NCBI GenBank assembly: GCA_023415655.1 | Contig: JAEZKD010000283.1 | Coordinates: forward strand, 15,270-79,269 | Length of the DNA stretch: 64,000 bases | DNA from: Bacillota bacterium | Lineage (GTDB): Bacteria; Bacillota; Clostridia; Lachnospirales; Lachnospiraceae | Reading direction: 5' to 3' | Shown: positions 40,247 through 48,917 of the stretch, piece by piece | How the letters are laid out: each line of letters begins with the position of its first letter | How positions within the stretch are numbered: the first letter of the stretch is position 1 | Translations under genes and position numbers: made by a program | The notes under the pieces: model-generated | What the model was told of the DNA's origin: nothing | Databases searched by the model: none | What the model saw: the letters and a program-made list of their open reading frames with translations, nothing else

Positions 40247-41953
40247 TTATTTAGCTGCTGGAAGACTAGTGCTATCTCCGAATGTCTTTTCCCAGGCTGC
40301 TTTACGTTCATCAATAATTGCCTGACCGCCTGAGCTGAGGTAATCTGCTAATCCTGAATCAAATGTTGAATCAAACTGATCCACTGGAACTACTACTGAT
40401 TGATCCAGTAATGTATCACGTTTTGCTGAAAGTGCTGGTCCTTGACCTTCTTCAGCTGCAATTGCACCAACATTTACGTTCTGTCCAATACGTCCATCCT
40501 TTGCAGAAATTGCAAAAGCTTTCTCAATTAAACGGGAATCAATACCTGCATAACCAAGAGCAATTGACTTCACAGTCTTTTCTGTATCACCAAAATCTAA
40601 ACCATTGCATGTAATCGTATAGTCGATGTTAAAACCAGAATTCATGATTTTCTCGCCTGTAGCTGCAAGAGTTTTAATAGCTCCATCTGGTTGAACTTCA
40701 TGAGTCACGCCTTCTTCACCAATCTGAAGGAAGATGCGGTTTTCTGGGTTACTGATCCAGTCAAGATACATAAGTGAAGCAACTGGTTCATCGTTCGTAG
40801 ATGGGAAGAACACTTTACGGTCAATTGGGCCTGCAAGGAACTTCTTATAGATACCAGCATCATTTTTGAATGGTTCAATAGCAATATATGCAGCATCTTC
40901 ACCAACTAATCTTTCTAAGTTTCTCTGGATGCTGTCTTCACCATTACGGTAAGGGTAATCCCAGTTGTGAATGAATGCTCCAACATAACCAGCTTTCATC
41001 ATGTTATCTTCAGTAGCATCACCAGCTGGATATAAAGCAAAATCTTTCCAAACTAAACCATCGTTGTACCATTTATTAAGAACTCTGATTGCTTCTTTGG
41101 TGCCTGGTTGAAGAAGTTTTCTATCATCAAAGCCATTTACATAGTAATCTTTATCTGTAATGTCGTTAGGTATGAAAGAACCAATTAAGTGTTCTGCTCT
41201 CCAACCAACATCAAAGCTGATACTAAAAGGAACCATCTTATCAGCATCAGCGCCAAGAAGTACGGAAGCATTATCCTGGAATGCCTTTAACATAGCTTCG
41301 AACTCTTCTAAACTAGTTGGCTCAGCAATATTAAGCTTCTTCAACCAATCTTCACGAACGAAGGTGTTAATACGATTCATAACAGCAAGTTTAGCTTCAA
41401 GTGCCCAAATCGTTCCAGTTGCTGGATCTTTATCCCAATAAATATTAGTTTCACCTAGCCAAGACCATAAATTAGGAAGTAAATCTCTATTCTCTTCTAC
41501 TAATTCACTTAAGTCAAGTACACCACCCATGTTAGCATAGGTTTGAATGGTCGAATAATCATAAGTTACACAAATATCAGGAGCAGTACCGGATGCAAGT
41601 AAATTATTAATCTGTTCCACTTCAGTCCAACGAGGTACTGGTACAAATGTTACCTCAACATTATGGTCACGAAGCATACCTTCTTTTATGTAATCAGTAT
41701 AGAAATTATCTTCTGGTTTGGAACCACCATCATTGGCACGATCATAAACCTCTACCGTGATTTTTCTTGTTTCTGTAAATCTACCATCTACAATTTCTGC
41801 AGGCTCAGCGTCTACTGGCTTTGTAGCTTCTGTTGTAGTCCCCGCTTTCGTTGGTTCAGGAGATGAACTAGTGTCAGTCTCCTTTTTGCTACCGCAAGCT
41901 GCTACTGATAAACTTAAGCAACCAACAAGTAACATCGAAATAATTTTTTTCAT
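40247..41953 (-). CDS. ABC sugar transporter solute-binding lipoprotein (LplA/LipO-like)
   Basis: A 568-residue extracellular binding protein. Signal peptide MKKIISMLLVGCLSLSVAAC with lipidated Cys20, a Ser/Thr-rich linker, then a long type-1 oligosaccharide-binding fold (FTETRKITVEVYDRAND..., WSWLGETNIYWDKDPATG). Large proteins of this type pair with LplB/YtcP-type permeases. Start at 41953 is set by GGGAGGT 6 bases upstream. It is the third gene after the two permeases, so the order is permease-permease-binding protein. Substrate probably hemicellulose oligosaccharide by context. Confidence 0.9.
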   Translation of the reverse strand: MKKIISMLLVGCLSLSVAACGSKKETDTSSSPEPTKAGTTTEATKPVDAEPAEIVDGRFTETRKITVEVYDRANDGGSKPEDNFYTDYIKEGMLRDHNVEVTFVPVPRWTEVEQINNLLASGTAPDICVTYDYSTIQTYANMGGVLDLSELVEENRDLLPNLWSWLGETNIYWDKDPATGTIWALEAKLAVMNRINTFVREDWLKKLNIAEPTSLEEFEAMLKAFQDNASVLLGADADKMVPFSISFDVGWRAEHLIGSFIPNDITDKDYYVNGFDDRKLLQPGTKEAIRVLNKWYNDGLVWKDFALYPAGDATEDNMMKAGYVGAFIHNWDYPYRNGEDSIQRNLERLVGEDAAYIAIEPFKNDAGIYKKFLAGPIDRKVFFPSTNDEPVASLMYLDWISNPENRIFLQIGEEGVTHEVQPDGAIKTLAATGEKIMNSGFNIDYTITCNGLDFGDTEKTVKSIALGYAGIDSRLIEKAFAISAKDGRIGQNVNVGAIAAEEGQGPALSAKRDTLLDQSVVVPVDQFDSTFDSGLADYLSSGGQAIIDERKAAWEKTFGDSTSLPAAK

Positions 41954-42020
41954 TTTTGTACCTCCCATTATTATATATATTTGACACATTGTGTCCCGTC
42001 ATAAGATAGTCCTATCTTCC

Positions 42021-42890
42021 TTACTCCTTCACTGCTCCCAAGGTAACACCTGAGATAAAGTATTTTTGTAAAAAAGGATAAATCAGCAAGATTGGTACCG
42101 TAGCAAACATAACCGTCGCCGCCTTTAGAGTCTCTGAAAGTCCAGGACTAGAGAATCCTTCCTGCGTAGCAACTTCAACGCTAGTAAAACTATTGATAAT
42201 GTTATAAAGTAACAATTGAATTGGATAAAAACGTCTATCATTCATAAACATCAATGCATCTGAGAAGCCGTTCCATCGACCTACCGCATAGAATAGTGCA
42301 ATCGTTGCAATTACTGGTGTTGACAATGGCAGGTACACCTTCATTAAGATTTTAATATGACTTGCACCATCAATCTCAGCAGATTCACGAAGACTGTCTG
42401 GAATATTGTAGAAAAAGCTTCGCATAATAATTACATTAAACACACTCAAACATCCAGGAATAATAAGTACCGCAGGTTTATTAAGTAAATGAATGTCTTT
42501 GAGCAATAAGTAAAAAGGAATAGTTCCTGCATTGAAGTACATAGTGATAATGATAAAGATATTGATAATACTTCTGCCTTTGAGCTTACTATAAATTAAA
42601 GGGTAAGCGCATATCGTAGTCATAAACAGCGATAGAATTGTACAAATAATTGTAAGAATCGCTGTCCATCCAAGTGACCAAACATACTTCATGTCACTTA
42701 GGACTGTGGCATAAGCATCGAAATTCAGACCTACTGGCCACAACACTACTTCATGGCGAACCAACGCTTCGGAAGAACTTAGTGAACGTGCTAAAATGTT
42801 AAGTAGCGGTAATAGGCAAATTAAAATAACAAGAAAACAGATGAAAGCAATAACCCAATCTCCTATTTTCGTGGCTTTTGATTTTATCAT
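42021..42890 (-). CDS. ABC sugar permease, YtcP/LplC type
   Basis: A 289-residue inner-membrane permease with six helices. The EAA loop that contacts the ATPase reads ESAEIDGASHIKILMKVYLPLS (about 185). It starts with a basic cytoplasmic stretch, and ends in the typical FLQKYFISGVTLGAVKE. CUT1 family. 30 bases after the LplB-type permease gene. Confidence 0.93.
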   Translation of the reverse strand: MIKSKATKIGDWVIAFICFLVILICLLPLLNILARSLSSSEALVRHEVVLWPVGLNFDAYATVLSDMKYVWSLGWTAILTIICTILSLFMTTICAYPLIYSKLKGRSIINIFIIITMYFNAGTIPFYLLLKDIHLLNKPAVLIIPGCLSVFNVIIMRSFFYNIPDSLRESAEIDGASHIKILMKVYLPLSTPVIATIALFYAVGRWNGFSDALMFMNDRRFYPIQLLLYNIINSFTSVEVATQEGFSSPGLSETLKAATVMFATVPILLIYPFLQKYFISGVTLGAVKE

Positions 42891-42920
42891 GATAAATACC
42901 TCCTAGTTTATAAGCCAATA

Positions 42921-43871
42921 TTACCAAACACCTCGTTCACCACTCTTCTTGGCAATGGCATTAGCTGTAAGTAAGAAAATCAAACAGATAACAGATTGGA
43001 AGAGCCCTACTGCGGTAGCCAAGGAAAATTGAAGACCGCGGATACCATTCGTATAAACAAAGGTAGATATTACATTGGACACTCCTTTCACTAGGTTATT
43101 ACCAAGTGCATATGGTCGATCAAAATCACTACCAAGGATGCGTCCAAGACTCATAATCAGAAGGACAACAATCGTAGGCTTAAGGCATGGTAATGTGATG
43201 TTCCACATTTTTCGTAAACGACTTGCACCGTCAACAGAAGCAGCTTCATATAATTCTGGGTTAATCCCTGCAATCGCTGCCAAATATATAATGGTATTCC
43301 AGCCTACACTCTGCCAGATCCCTAAGAATACATATGTAAATACCCAGTGTGTCGGATCATTAAGGAATGGGATTGAATCAATCCCCATTTTATCCAGTAC
43401 GATATTCACCAGACCAGTGCTAGGTGCGAGAAGCTGTAACGCTAAACCTGAGATAATTACCCAGGATAAAAAGTGTGGCATGTAAGCAATCGTCTGCGTA
43501 AGTCGCTTAAAGCGCTTAAACGCCAATTCATTCAGTATAAGTGCTAAAATGATTGGAGCCGGGAATCCAAGTATTAAATCAAGTGTGTTTAGCAAGAGCG
43601 TATTACGTAGTGCATAAAGGAAATCACGGTTGGAAAAAGCCTTGATAAAATACTCAAATCCATTGTTTGCTGCCCATTTCATATCCCAAACGTTCTCCAC
43701 GATGCTATACTTCTTGAACGCAATCTGTATGTAAGACATTGGTGTATACTTAAAAAGTATAAAATACAGGATTGGTAGAGCCAACAATAGATAGAGCTGC
43801 CAATAGCGTTTTATATAGTTGCGAGACTTCCGGATTTTAGAGTTAAGCGTTTTCGTCTGGGAAGTTTTCAT
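42921..43871 (-). CDS. ABC sugar permease, LplB type
   Basis: A 316-residue permease with six helices; it has the family opening RYWQLYLLLALPILYFILFK and the EAA loop ELYEAASVDGASRLRKMWNITLP. It is the first gene of the transport part. AGAGGT lies about 5 bases before the ATG. No ABC ATPase is encoded nearby, so a shared MsmK-type ATPase elsewhere is presumed. Confidence 0.93.
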   Translation of the reverse strand: MKTSQTKTLNSKIRKSRNYIKRYWQLYLLLALPILYFILFKYTPMSYIQIAFKKYSIVENVWDMKWAANNGFEYFIKAFSNRDFLYALRNTLLLNTLDLILGFPAPIILALILNELAFKRFKRLTQTIAYMPHFLSWVIISGLALQLLAPSTGLVNIVLDKMGIDSIPFLNDPTHWVFTYVFLGIWQSVGWNTIIYLAAIAGINPELYEAASVDGASRLRKMWNITLPCLKPTIVVLLIMSLGRILGSDFDRPYALGNNLVKGVSNVISTFVYTNGIRGLQFSLATAVGLFQSVICLIFLLTANAIAKKSGERGVW

Positions 43872-44045
43872 TTTGCACCTCTTTCATAAAAAATTAATAT
43901 AAATACCAATACTATAATACTTAATCTTAGCCAATATACGCTTTTGATTTAGATCATAATTCAACCAGAATCATCTGCTTCCTTTGACTATTTATAATAC
44001 CTTTGTTTTTTTGAATATATTCAAAATATACCTTTAATACAACTT

Positions 44046-44075
44046 GTATACTAGTATATTATCATACTAGTATAC
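44046..44075. promoter_or_regulatory. Candidate operator: two ATACTAGTAT palindromes
   Basis: GTATACTAGTAT (44046-44057) and ATACTAGTATAC (44064-44075) form a 12-bp inverted repeat with a 6-base spacer. Each arm itself contains the perfect palindrome ATACTAGTAT; centres are 16 bases apart. It lies about 175 bases upstream of the permease start. GTATAC-type sites suit GntR regulators, and one is in the cluster, but binding is inferred. Confidence 0.5.
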
Positions 44076-44090
44076 TTTTATATATTGAAG

Positions 44091-44126
44091 AAAATACCAA
44101 AAAATAGAAGTATTTTTTGGTATTTT
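44091..44126. terminator. 16-bp perfect hairpin after DUF2804 gene
   Basis: Arms AAAATACCAAAAAATA (44091-44106) and 44111-44126 with a 4-base loop; T-rich 3' side on the minus strand. It lies about 100 bases past the DUF2804 stop. A weak (AT) but long stem, probably a terminator. Confidence 0.5.
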
Positions 44127-44228
44127 CTCACAAAATTTTAATATTTTATCCAGTTAATTTGTTTGTAATTTATATTTCCTATAGAAATAGGATACTCATG
44201 ATCAGTAGTAAAACGAGATCCATTTTAG

Positions 44229-45230
44229 TCACCAATTATTAACTGCATGTTCAGCAAAAGAGACGAGATTTTCAACCATTAATTCTGTTCCATCATCAAG
44301 TACTGCCTTGCCGGTAAATTCACCAAACATTTGATGGCAGCAATTATCTACCCATAAGAGCTTTGTACGAGTAGTCCGATCATAGGTTGGTGTTAGGGTC
44401 AAATCTAGTCTCCCCTCTTTATCATAGATATGCCAGGGCTTGATATATTCAGAGCCCAATTCAAAAGTTACTTCTCCCAGCTTATGAACCGTGTCCCCGT
44501 AGAATAGAATATTTTCAGTAGCATGACTTGTGTTACCAAAGCCATAGCCCAAATTAAAACCAAATATTTTATCCCCTATATAGCCCGTACCATTACTCCA
44601 ATACCATTCATTGTGGAAAGGCCAAACACCTCTTCCCCAATCTAATATGCCGAAGGAATCCTTTGAGGAGAAATCATATTCCCAGTCACCATATCTTACC
44701 TTACCCTCTGCAATCATACAATTTATTTTTTGGTTATAATAAAATGCCTTTGGGGATTCGTCAAATGGTACATTGATTACTAGAGAATTTGCATTCTGCC
44801 TAGTGAGTAGAATATCTGCCTCAAAATCATCCCACTTAAAGTATATTCTCCTTGTCTTGTTTTTCACTTCAATACGCATCTGTCCTACTTTTTTTCGAAA
44901 TTCTATCACATGATCTATTTCTGCATCCTCAGATAAATGTAAAGAATTAAAAGGAAGCACTAGTAAAGTTCCTAACTCAGCCAATTTTACACCCTTTACA
45001 AAGTCAAACAGCATAATACCTACCTGCCCCGCATAGGAGGCATGTCCAATAGTAAATTGCAGACACATACTCTTATCTGTCACTTGGTAAAAATCCCATT
45101 CCTTAATCCGAAATTGCGATGCCTTAATGTCTTTTCTTCGATATGTAAGTATACTTTTGGTTGAATACCCAGGATAAGGCGAACCGTTCTCATCCAACAC
45201 AGGACCCGGTTGTAAAAACTGCTTCTGCAT
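44229..45230 (-). CDS. DUF2804 family protein
   Basis: A 333-residue protein of the DUF2804 family. Beta-rich throughout; conserved stretches include the FGILDWGRGVWPFHNEWYW motif (about 195) and GYIGDKIFGFNLGYGFG. No signal peptide or membrane helix. The function is unknown; the fold recalls lipocalin or carotenoid-synthesis-like barrels (AttH/Svf1-like), but no catalytic residue can be named. GAGGA lies 4 bases before the ATG. It is upstream of the sugar cluster but separated from it by a hairpin, so it is probably independent. Confidence 0.78.
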   Translation of the reverse strand: MQKQFLQPGPVLDENGSPYPGYSTKSILTYRRKDIKASQFRIKEWDFYQVTDKSMCLQFTIGHASYAGQVGIMLFDFVKGVKLAELGTLLVLPFNSLHLSEDAEIDHVIEFRKKVGQMRIEVKNKTRRIYFKWDDFEADILLTRQNANSLVINVPFDESPKAFYYNQKINCMIAEGKVRYGDWEYDFSSKDSFGILDWGRGVWPFHNEWYWSNGTGYIGDKIFGFNLGYGFGNTSHATENILFYGDTVHKLGEVTFELGSEYIKPWHIYDKEGRLDLTLTPTYDRTTRTKLLWVDNCCHQMFGEFTGKAVLDDGTELMVENLVSFAEHAVNNW

Positions 45231-45559
45231 AATGTCCTCACTTTCTACATGGATATAAAAAACAATTGTTAAATAAGATAAAACCTTTAGTTCATAATCT
45301 TATCTTACTCTTTAACACCAAATTATGTCAACAGTGTTGCCACTATCTCATTGTGTTTAGCTACCATTTTAAGTTCAAGTATTGTATAGCCATCAATGGA
45401 AAAACGAAGGATGTGTTCACTTATTAACTAGTATCAACCACTGGTTGTGTGAATAATAAACCTATGGTTGTAAAAAAATGATAAATTCAACTGGTAATCC
45501 CTTTTATTCCCTTTAAATCCAAGGTACAATAGGATCATTAAAGAAAGGAGAGTAATATA
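45231..45559. other. Divergent intergenic region with near-palindrome
   Basis: Between DUF2804 and XRE starts. It contains CAACCACTGGTTG (45434-45446), a dyad with one central base that could be an operator, and half a copy of ACTAGTAT next to it (45425-45432). No gene seen. Confidence 0.4.
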
Positions 45560-46054
45560 ATGATAAAATCAATGGGGAATAGAATATCACAATTAAGAAA
45601 AGAAAAAGGTATAACCCAGGAAGATATGGCTGAAAAGCTTGGAGTTACTCCTCAGGCAGTTTCCAAATGGGAGAATGATATCTCATATCCGGATATCCTG
45701 CTACTTCCAAAGATAGCTGAGATCCTAGGAGTCACTGTAGATGAACTGCTTTCAGGAGAATCAAAGAAGGAAACCCGTGTATTACCTAAAGAACTGCGCA
45801 AAAACATAGATGATATGATGTTTAGAATCCATGTGAATTCTGCTGACGGTGACAAGGTACGTATAAACCTTCCAATGCCCCTTGTAAGAATAGGATTGGA
45901 AATGGGTATGAGAATGCCACAGGTATCAGGTAATGAAGCCCTAAAAGACATTAATTTCGAACAGCTTATCTATATGGTAGAATCAGGAGTAATCGGAAAA
46001 CTTGTTGAAGTAGAGAGTGCCGACGGTGATACCGTAGAAATAGTGGTGGAATAG
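45560..46054 (+). CDS. XRE-family regulator with YvlB/LiaX-type C-terminal domain
   Basis: A 164-residue protein. HTH-3 at about 8-63 (ITQEDMAEKLGVTPQAVSKWE) and a C-terminal domain (about 90-164) with alternating acidic beta-strands: VNSADGDKVRINLPMPLVRI ... KLVEVESADGDTVEIVVE. The latter resembles the 'SHOCT-like' domain at the ends of YvlB/LiaX proteins. AAAGGAGAG lies 7 bases before the ATG. The next gene, one base after, encodes only a copy of the C-terminal domain. Confidence 0.85.
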   Translation: MIKSMGNRISQLRKEKGITQEDMAEKLGVTPQAVSKWENDISYPDILLLPKIAEILGVTVDELLSGESKKETRVLPKELRKNIDDMMFRIHVNSADGDKVRINLPMPLVRIGLEMGMRMPQVSGNEALKDINFEQLIYMVESGVIGKLVEVESADGDTVEIVVE

Positions 46055-46055
46055 T

Positions 46056-46313
46056 ATGAGAATAACAATTCAGTCTCCGGGTGAAAGGACTATAAGGCTC
46101 GTCCTCCCAACTCGATTGCTATTTAATAGCTTTACAGCCCGAATTGGAGCCCGTACAATTAATAAATATGTCTCATTTGATAATATGAAAGTAAGCTCCA
46201 GTGATTTTCGTCATTTTATTAAAGAAGTAAATCGAATGAAACATAAATACCCTGGCCTTGAATTGGTGGATATTGAAAGTAGTAATGGGGAGATCGTTAA
46301 GATAAGGATTTAG
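46056..46313 (+). CDS. Small stand-alone SHOCT-like/YvlB-type domain protein
   Basis: An 85-residue protein, ATG one base after the XRE gene stop; no strong ribosome-binding site, so translational coupling is likely. Sequence pattern repeats that of the XRE C-terminal domain: an N-terminal strand pair with LVLPTRLLFNSF, and the end LVDIESSNGEIVKIRI beside LVEVESADGDTVEIVVE in its neighbour. It may interact with the regulator's C-terminal domain; this is inferred. Confidence 0.75.
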   Translation: MRITIQSPGERTIRLVLPTRLLFNSFTARIGARTINKYVSFDNMKVSSSDFRHFIKEVNRMKHKYPGLELVDIESSNGEIVKIRI

Positions 46314-46346
46314 ATTCACTTATGATAAATAGAATATTTTTATATT

Positions 46347-46381
46347 ATGGACTTATGTCAATAATTTAGACATAAGTCCAT
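46347..46381 (+). terminator. Terminator after the XRE pair
   Basis: Perfect 13-bp arms ATGGACTTATGTC (46347-46359) and 46369-46381, 9-base loop. Confidence 0.7.
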
Positions 46382-46443
46382 TCGTTCATTAGAAATTAAA
46401 CTAGAATTATTTATCACATTACAAATTAATAAGTGGTAGTTCT

Positions 46444-47223
46444 CTATTTCTGATGCTGTCTTCCCTCATGGTCCATCTCATAATTCTCAGTATAAATCAA
46501 TTGAGAAATCGGAACAATCTCATAACCTTTTTCCTGTAATCCAATAATCAGATTCTCTAATGCATCTGCAGTATATTTCGCACCGTTATGGCAGAGAATA
46601 ATCGATCCATTGCCAAGATGCTTGTTATCGCAAACACGCCTTATGATACTTTCTGCGCCATAATCCTTCCAGTCAAGGGAATCCACATCCCATTGAATAC
46701 AATGATATCCGCAAGCCCTCGTTGCTTCAATTAAAGTATTGTTATAATCCCCATATGGTGGACGAAATAAAACCATATCAATACCTGTCAATTGTTTTAC
46801 CTTATCATGAACTGTCATAATTTCCTTTTGGCAATCAATTGTACTTAGTTTTGACATCTGCTTATGATTCTCACTATGATTACCAAGGTCATGCCCTGCT
46901 GCTGCAATTGCCTTCACATCATCAGGGTATTTGGAAACCCAACCACCAGTCATAAAGAAGGTAACCTTAACATCATATTTTTTCAGGATTTCTAGTATTC
47001 TAGCTGTGTCCTCATTCCCCCATGCAGCATCAAAAGATAAAGCCACCTGTTTTTTATCCGTATCCACACAGTAAATTGGAAGTTCCTTTTTGGACCCTGA
47101 TGCCTTTGCAATCAGGTTAGGAATCAAGTAAGTAATTGTAGCAATTACTAGCATTGCGGACAATACTATGATTCCACTTTTTAAAAACTTCTTTAATTTC
47201 TCTTGATCAATTTCAAAGCTCAT
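46444..47223 (-). CDS. Membrane-anchored polysaccharide deacetylase (NodB domain)
   Basis: A 259-residue protein with a short cytoplasmic N-terminus, a transmembrane anchor (about 15-38, SGIIVLSAMLVIATITYLIP) and an extracellular NodB domain: catalytic SFDAAWG (Asp-Ala in place of Asp-Asp), HSENH metal pair, RPPYGDYN, WDVDSLDW and ILCHNG. It has the arrangement of PdaB-like sporulation deacetylases. It likely deacetylates a wall glycan. ATG at 47223 preferred: GGAG lies 7 bases upstream; the in-frame GTG at 47235 overlaps this site. Confidence 0.88.
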   Translation of the reverse strand: MSFEIDQEKLKKFLKSGIIVLSAMLVIATITYLIPNLIAKASGSKKELPIYCVDTDKKQVALSFDAAWGNEDTARILEILKKYDVKVTFFMTGGWVSKYPDDVKAIAAAGHDLGNHSENHKQMSKLSTIDCQKEIMTVHDKVKQLTGIDMVLFRPPYGDYNNTLIEATRACGYHCIQWDVDSLDWKDYGAESIIRRVCDNKHLGNGSIILCHNGAKYTADALENLIIGLQEKGYEIVPISQLIYTENYEMDHEGRQHQK

Positions 47224-47340
47224 TGTATGCTCCACTAGAATATGTATTATTACAATATATTAATTGTTCTCTTGGAATAGCACTCTTTTTCAATAGACCT
47301 TCAAGCTTCAGCCTCGTAATATTTATGATAGTTACTCATA

Positions 47341-47369
47341 AAAAAACCTCCTAGCTTTTGACTAGAAGG
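47341..47369 (-). terminator. Terminator after YjiH gene
   Basis: Minus strand CCTTCTAG (47362-47369), loop, CTAGGAGG (47347-47354), then T6-7. Confidence 0.7.
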
Positions 47370-47399
47370 AATTTATTCGTAAGATTTGATAAGATGAAT

Positions 47400-48767
47400 T
47401 TAAAATATCAAATGTGCAATCCCAGCAACAATCGGTAACGTAATTAACGTACGCTCCATAAAGATTAAGAATAATTCACCTAACTTCAATGGAATCTTAG
47501 ACGCAATAATCAATGCTCCCACTTCTGATAGGTAAATCAACTGGCAAACAGATACTGCTGCTACGATAAAGCGTGTCATTTCATTTGTAACGTTTGCAAT
47601 CATAACGGAAGGCAACAACATATCTGCAAAACCTGCAAATAAAGTCTTTGACATAGCTGCTGCTTCTGGTATTCCAAGGAGTTCTAAGAATGGACGAAAT
47701 GGCATTCCAAGAATCTCAAATACTGGTGTGTACTCTGCAATGATTAATGCAATCGTTCCCATGACCATAACGATTGGAATAACTCCAATCCACATGCTAA
47801 GCACATTATGGGTACCTTCTTTGAGGACGCTTTTTACTACCTTTTTATTCTTTACCTGATGTAAAGCTTGATGATAAGCATATCCTAAGCTACTTTGATT
47901 CTTTAGAGTTTCTTCCTTTTTCACCTCTTGTTTCGTACCATCAAAATAATGATCTCTCTTTCTAGATAGTGGTGGTATCTTCGGAAGCACAAGCGCAGCT
48001 ACCAAACAAGCAACAGTAACGGTTAAGTAAAACGGAAGAAACATATGAGACAATCCTACTGTATTAATAACAACAAGACAGAAGGTGATGGAAACCAAGG
48101 AAAAGCTTGTTCCAATAACACATGCTTCACGTTCGGTATAGTGACCTTCTTCATACTGTTTGCTTGTCAATAAGACACCAATGGTTCCATCTCCAAGCCA
48201 GGATGCAATGGCATCGATGGCAGAACGACCTGGAAGACGAAACAATGGTCTCATCACTTTTTTAAGTAGTGTCCCTGCAAACTCTAATAAACCAAAGTTT
48301 AATAAAAGAGGTAATAAAAAACCAGCTAACAAAAAGATTGTAAATAGGATTGGTAGTAAGTCATAAAAGACAAGTCCACCAGTTGCAGGTGAATAAACAG
48401 CTTCAGCTCCAAACTCAAAGTAAGTCAATAGACACAATACAAAGGCAGCACCGCGTATCGACAAAGAAAAAGGCGTCCCCTCAAAAAGGGCTATGATTGA
48501 ATTTCCTTTTGGGGATAACGTCTTATTTTCTTTTCGAAACATTATAATACTTCCAAAAAACGATACACTCGTTAATGCTAAAACAATGGCAGGTAACGTA
48601 TCCCCCAAAACAATTTGAATCCATTCAGATAACACTGCAATAGGAATCGTTATTTTATCTCCTTGCTTGACAGGACACATAAACAAGAACATACCTAACA
48701 AGGATGGAACAATAAATTTTAATCTTGTCATCCAGCTCACACTATTATAATTATTCACTTTTTTCAT
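47400..48767 (-). CDS. YjiH-family membrane protein (nucleoside-recognition/Gate domain)
   Basis: A 455-residue membrane protein with about ten helices. Gate-like Gly-rich segments: GDGTIGVLLTSKQYEEGHYT (about 192-212) and SEVGALIIASKIPLKLGELF. The sequence matches the YjiH family, often next to peptidase genes. A role in export or import of small peptides or nucleosides is possible but unproven. GAAGGAG is 14 bases before the ATG, a wide spacing, so a start at MTRLKFIVPS is an alternative. An M19 dipeptidase gene precedes it. Confidence 0.85.
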   Translation of the reverse strand: MKKVNNYNSVSWMTRLKFIVPSLLGMFLFMCPVKQGDKITIPIAVLSEWIQIVLGDTLPAIVLALTSVSFFGSIIMFRKENKTLSPKGNSIIALFEGTPFSLSIRGAAFVLCLLTYFEFGAEAVYSPATGGLVFYDLLPILFTIFLLAGFLLPLLLNFGLLEFAGTLLKKVMRPLFRLPGRSAIDAIASWLGDGTIGVLLTSKQYEEGHYTEREACVIGTSFSLVSITFCLVVINTVGLSHMFLPFYLTVTVACLVAALVLPKIPPLSRKRDHYFDGTKQEVKKEETLKNQSSLGYAYHQALHQVKNKKVVKSVLKEGTHNVLSMWIGVIPIVMVMGTIALIIAEYTPVFEILGMPFRPFLELLGIPEAAAMSKTLFAGFADMLLPSVMIANVTNEMTRFIVAAVSVCQLIYLSEVGALIIASKIPLKLGELFLIFMERTLITLPIVAGIAHLIF

Positions 48768-48815
48768 AGGTATAATTTTTACTCCTTCTGATGTTATAAT
48801 GATAAGTCAATAAAA

Positions 48816-48844
48816 ATTATAGTTCATAGCCCTTATTTACTTAA
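48816..48844 (-). promoter_or_regulatory. Possible promoter of the YjiH gene
   Basis: Minus strand TTAAGT (48839-48844), 17-base spacer, TATAAT (48816-48821). Good -10, weak -35. Confidence 0.4.
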
Positions 48845-48917
48845 TTTTTCGATCGGCTATTCGTACAATAGGCATATTATATGAAATAATGAATAATTAT
48901 GCAATGTTAATTTTTTC

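Larger units (their letters stand above)
43872..44228. other. Intergenic region with double-palindrome operator and hairpin
   Basis: 357 very AT-rich bases upstream of the permease gene and downstream of the DUF2804 gene. It holds the candidate operator (44046-44075) and a long hairpin (44091-44126). No gene seen. Confidence 0.5.

Noticed and set aside
43075..43485. 136-codon plus-strand frame
   Set aside because: Opposite the LplB-type permease; no ribosome-binding site and no recognisable domain.
43930..43965. Possible catabolite-repression (cre) site near AAAAGCGTATATT
   Set aside because: Too many mismatches to the cre consensus to claim.
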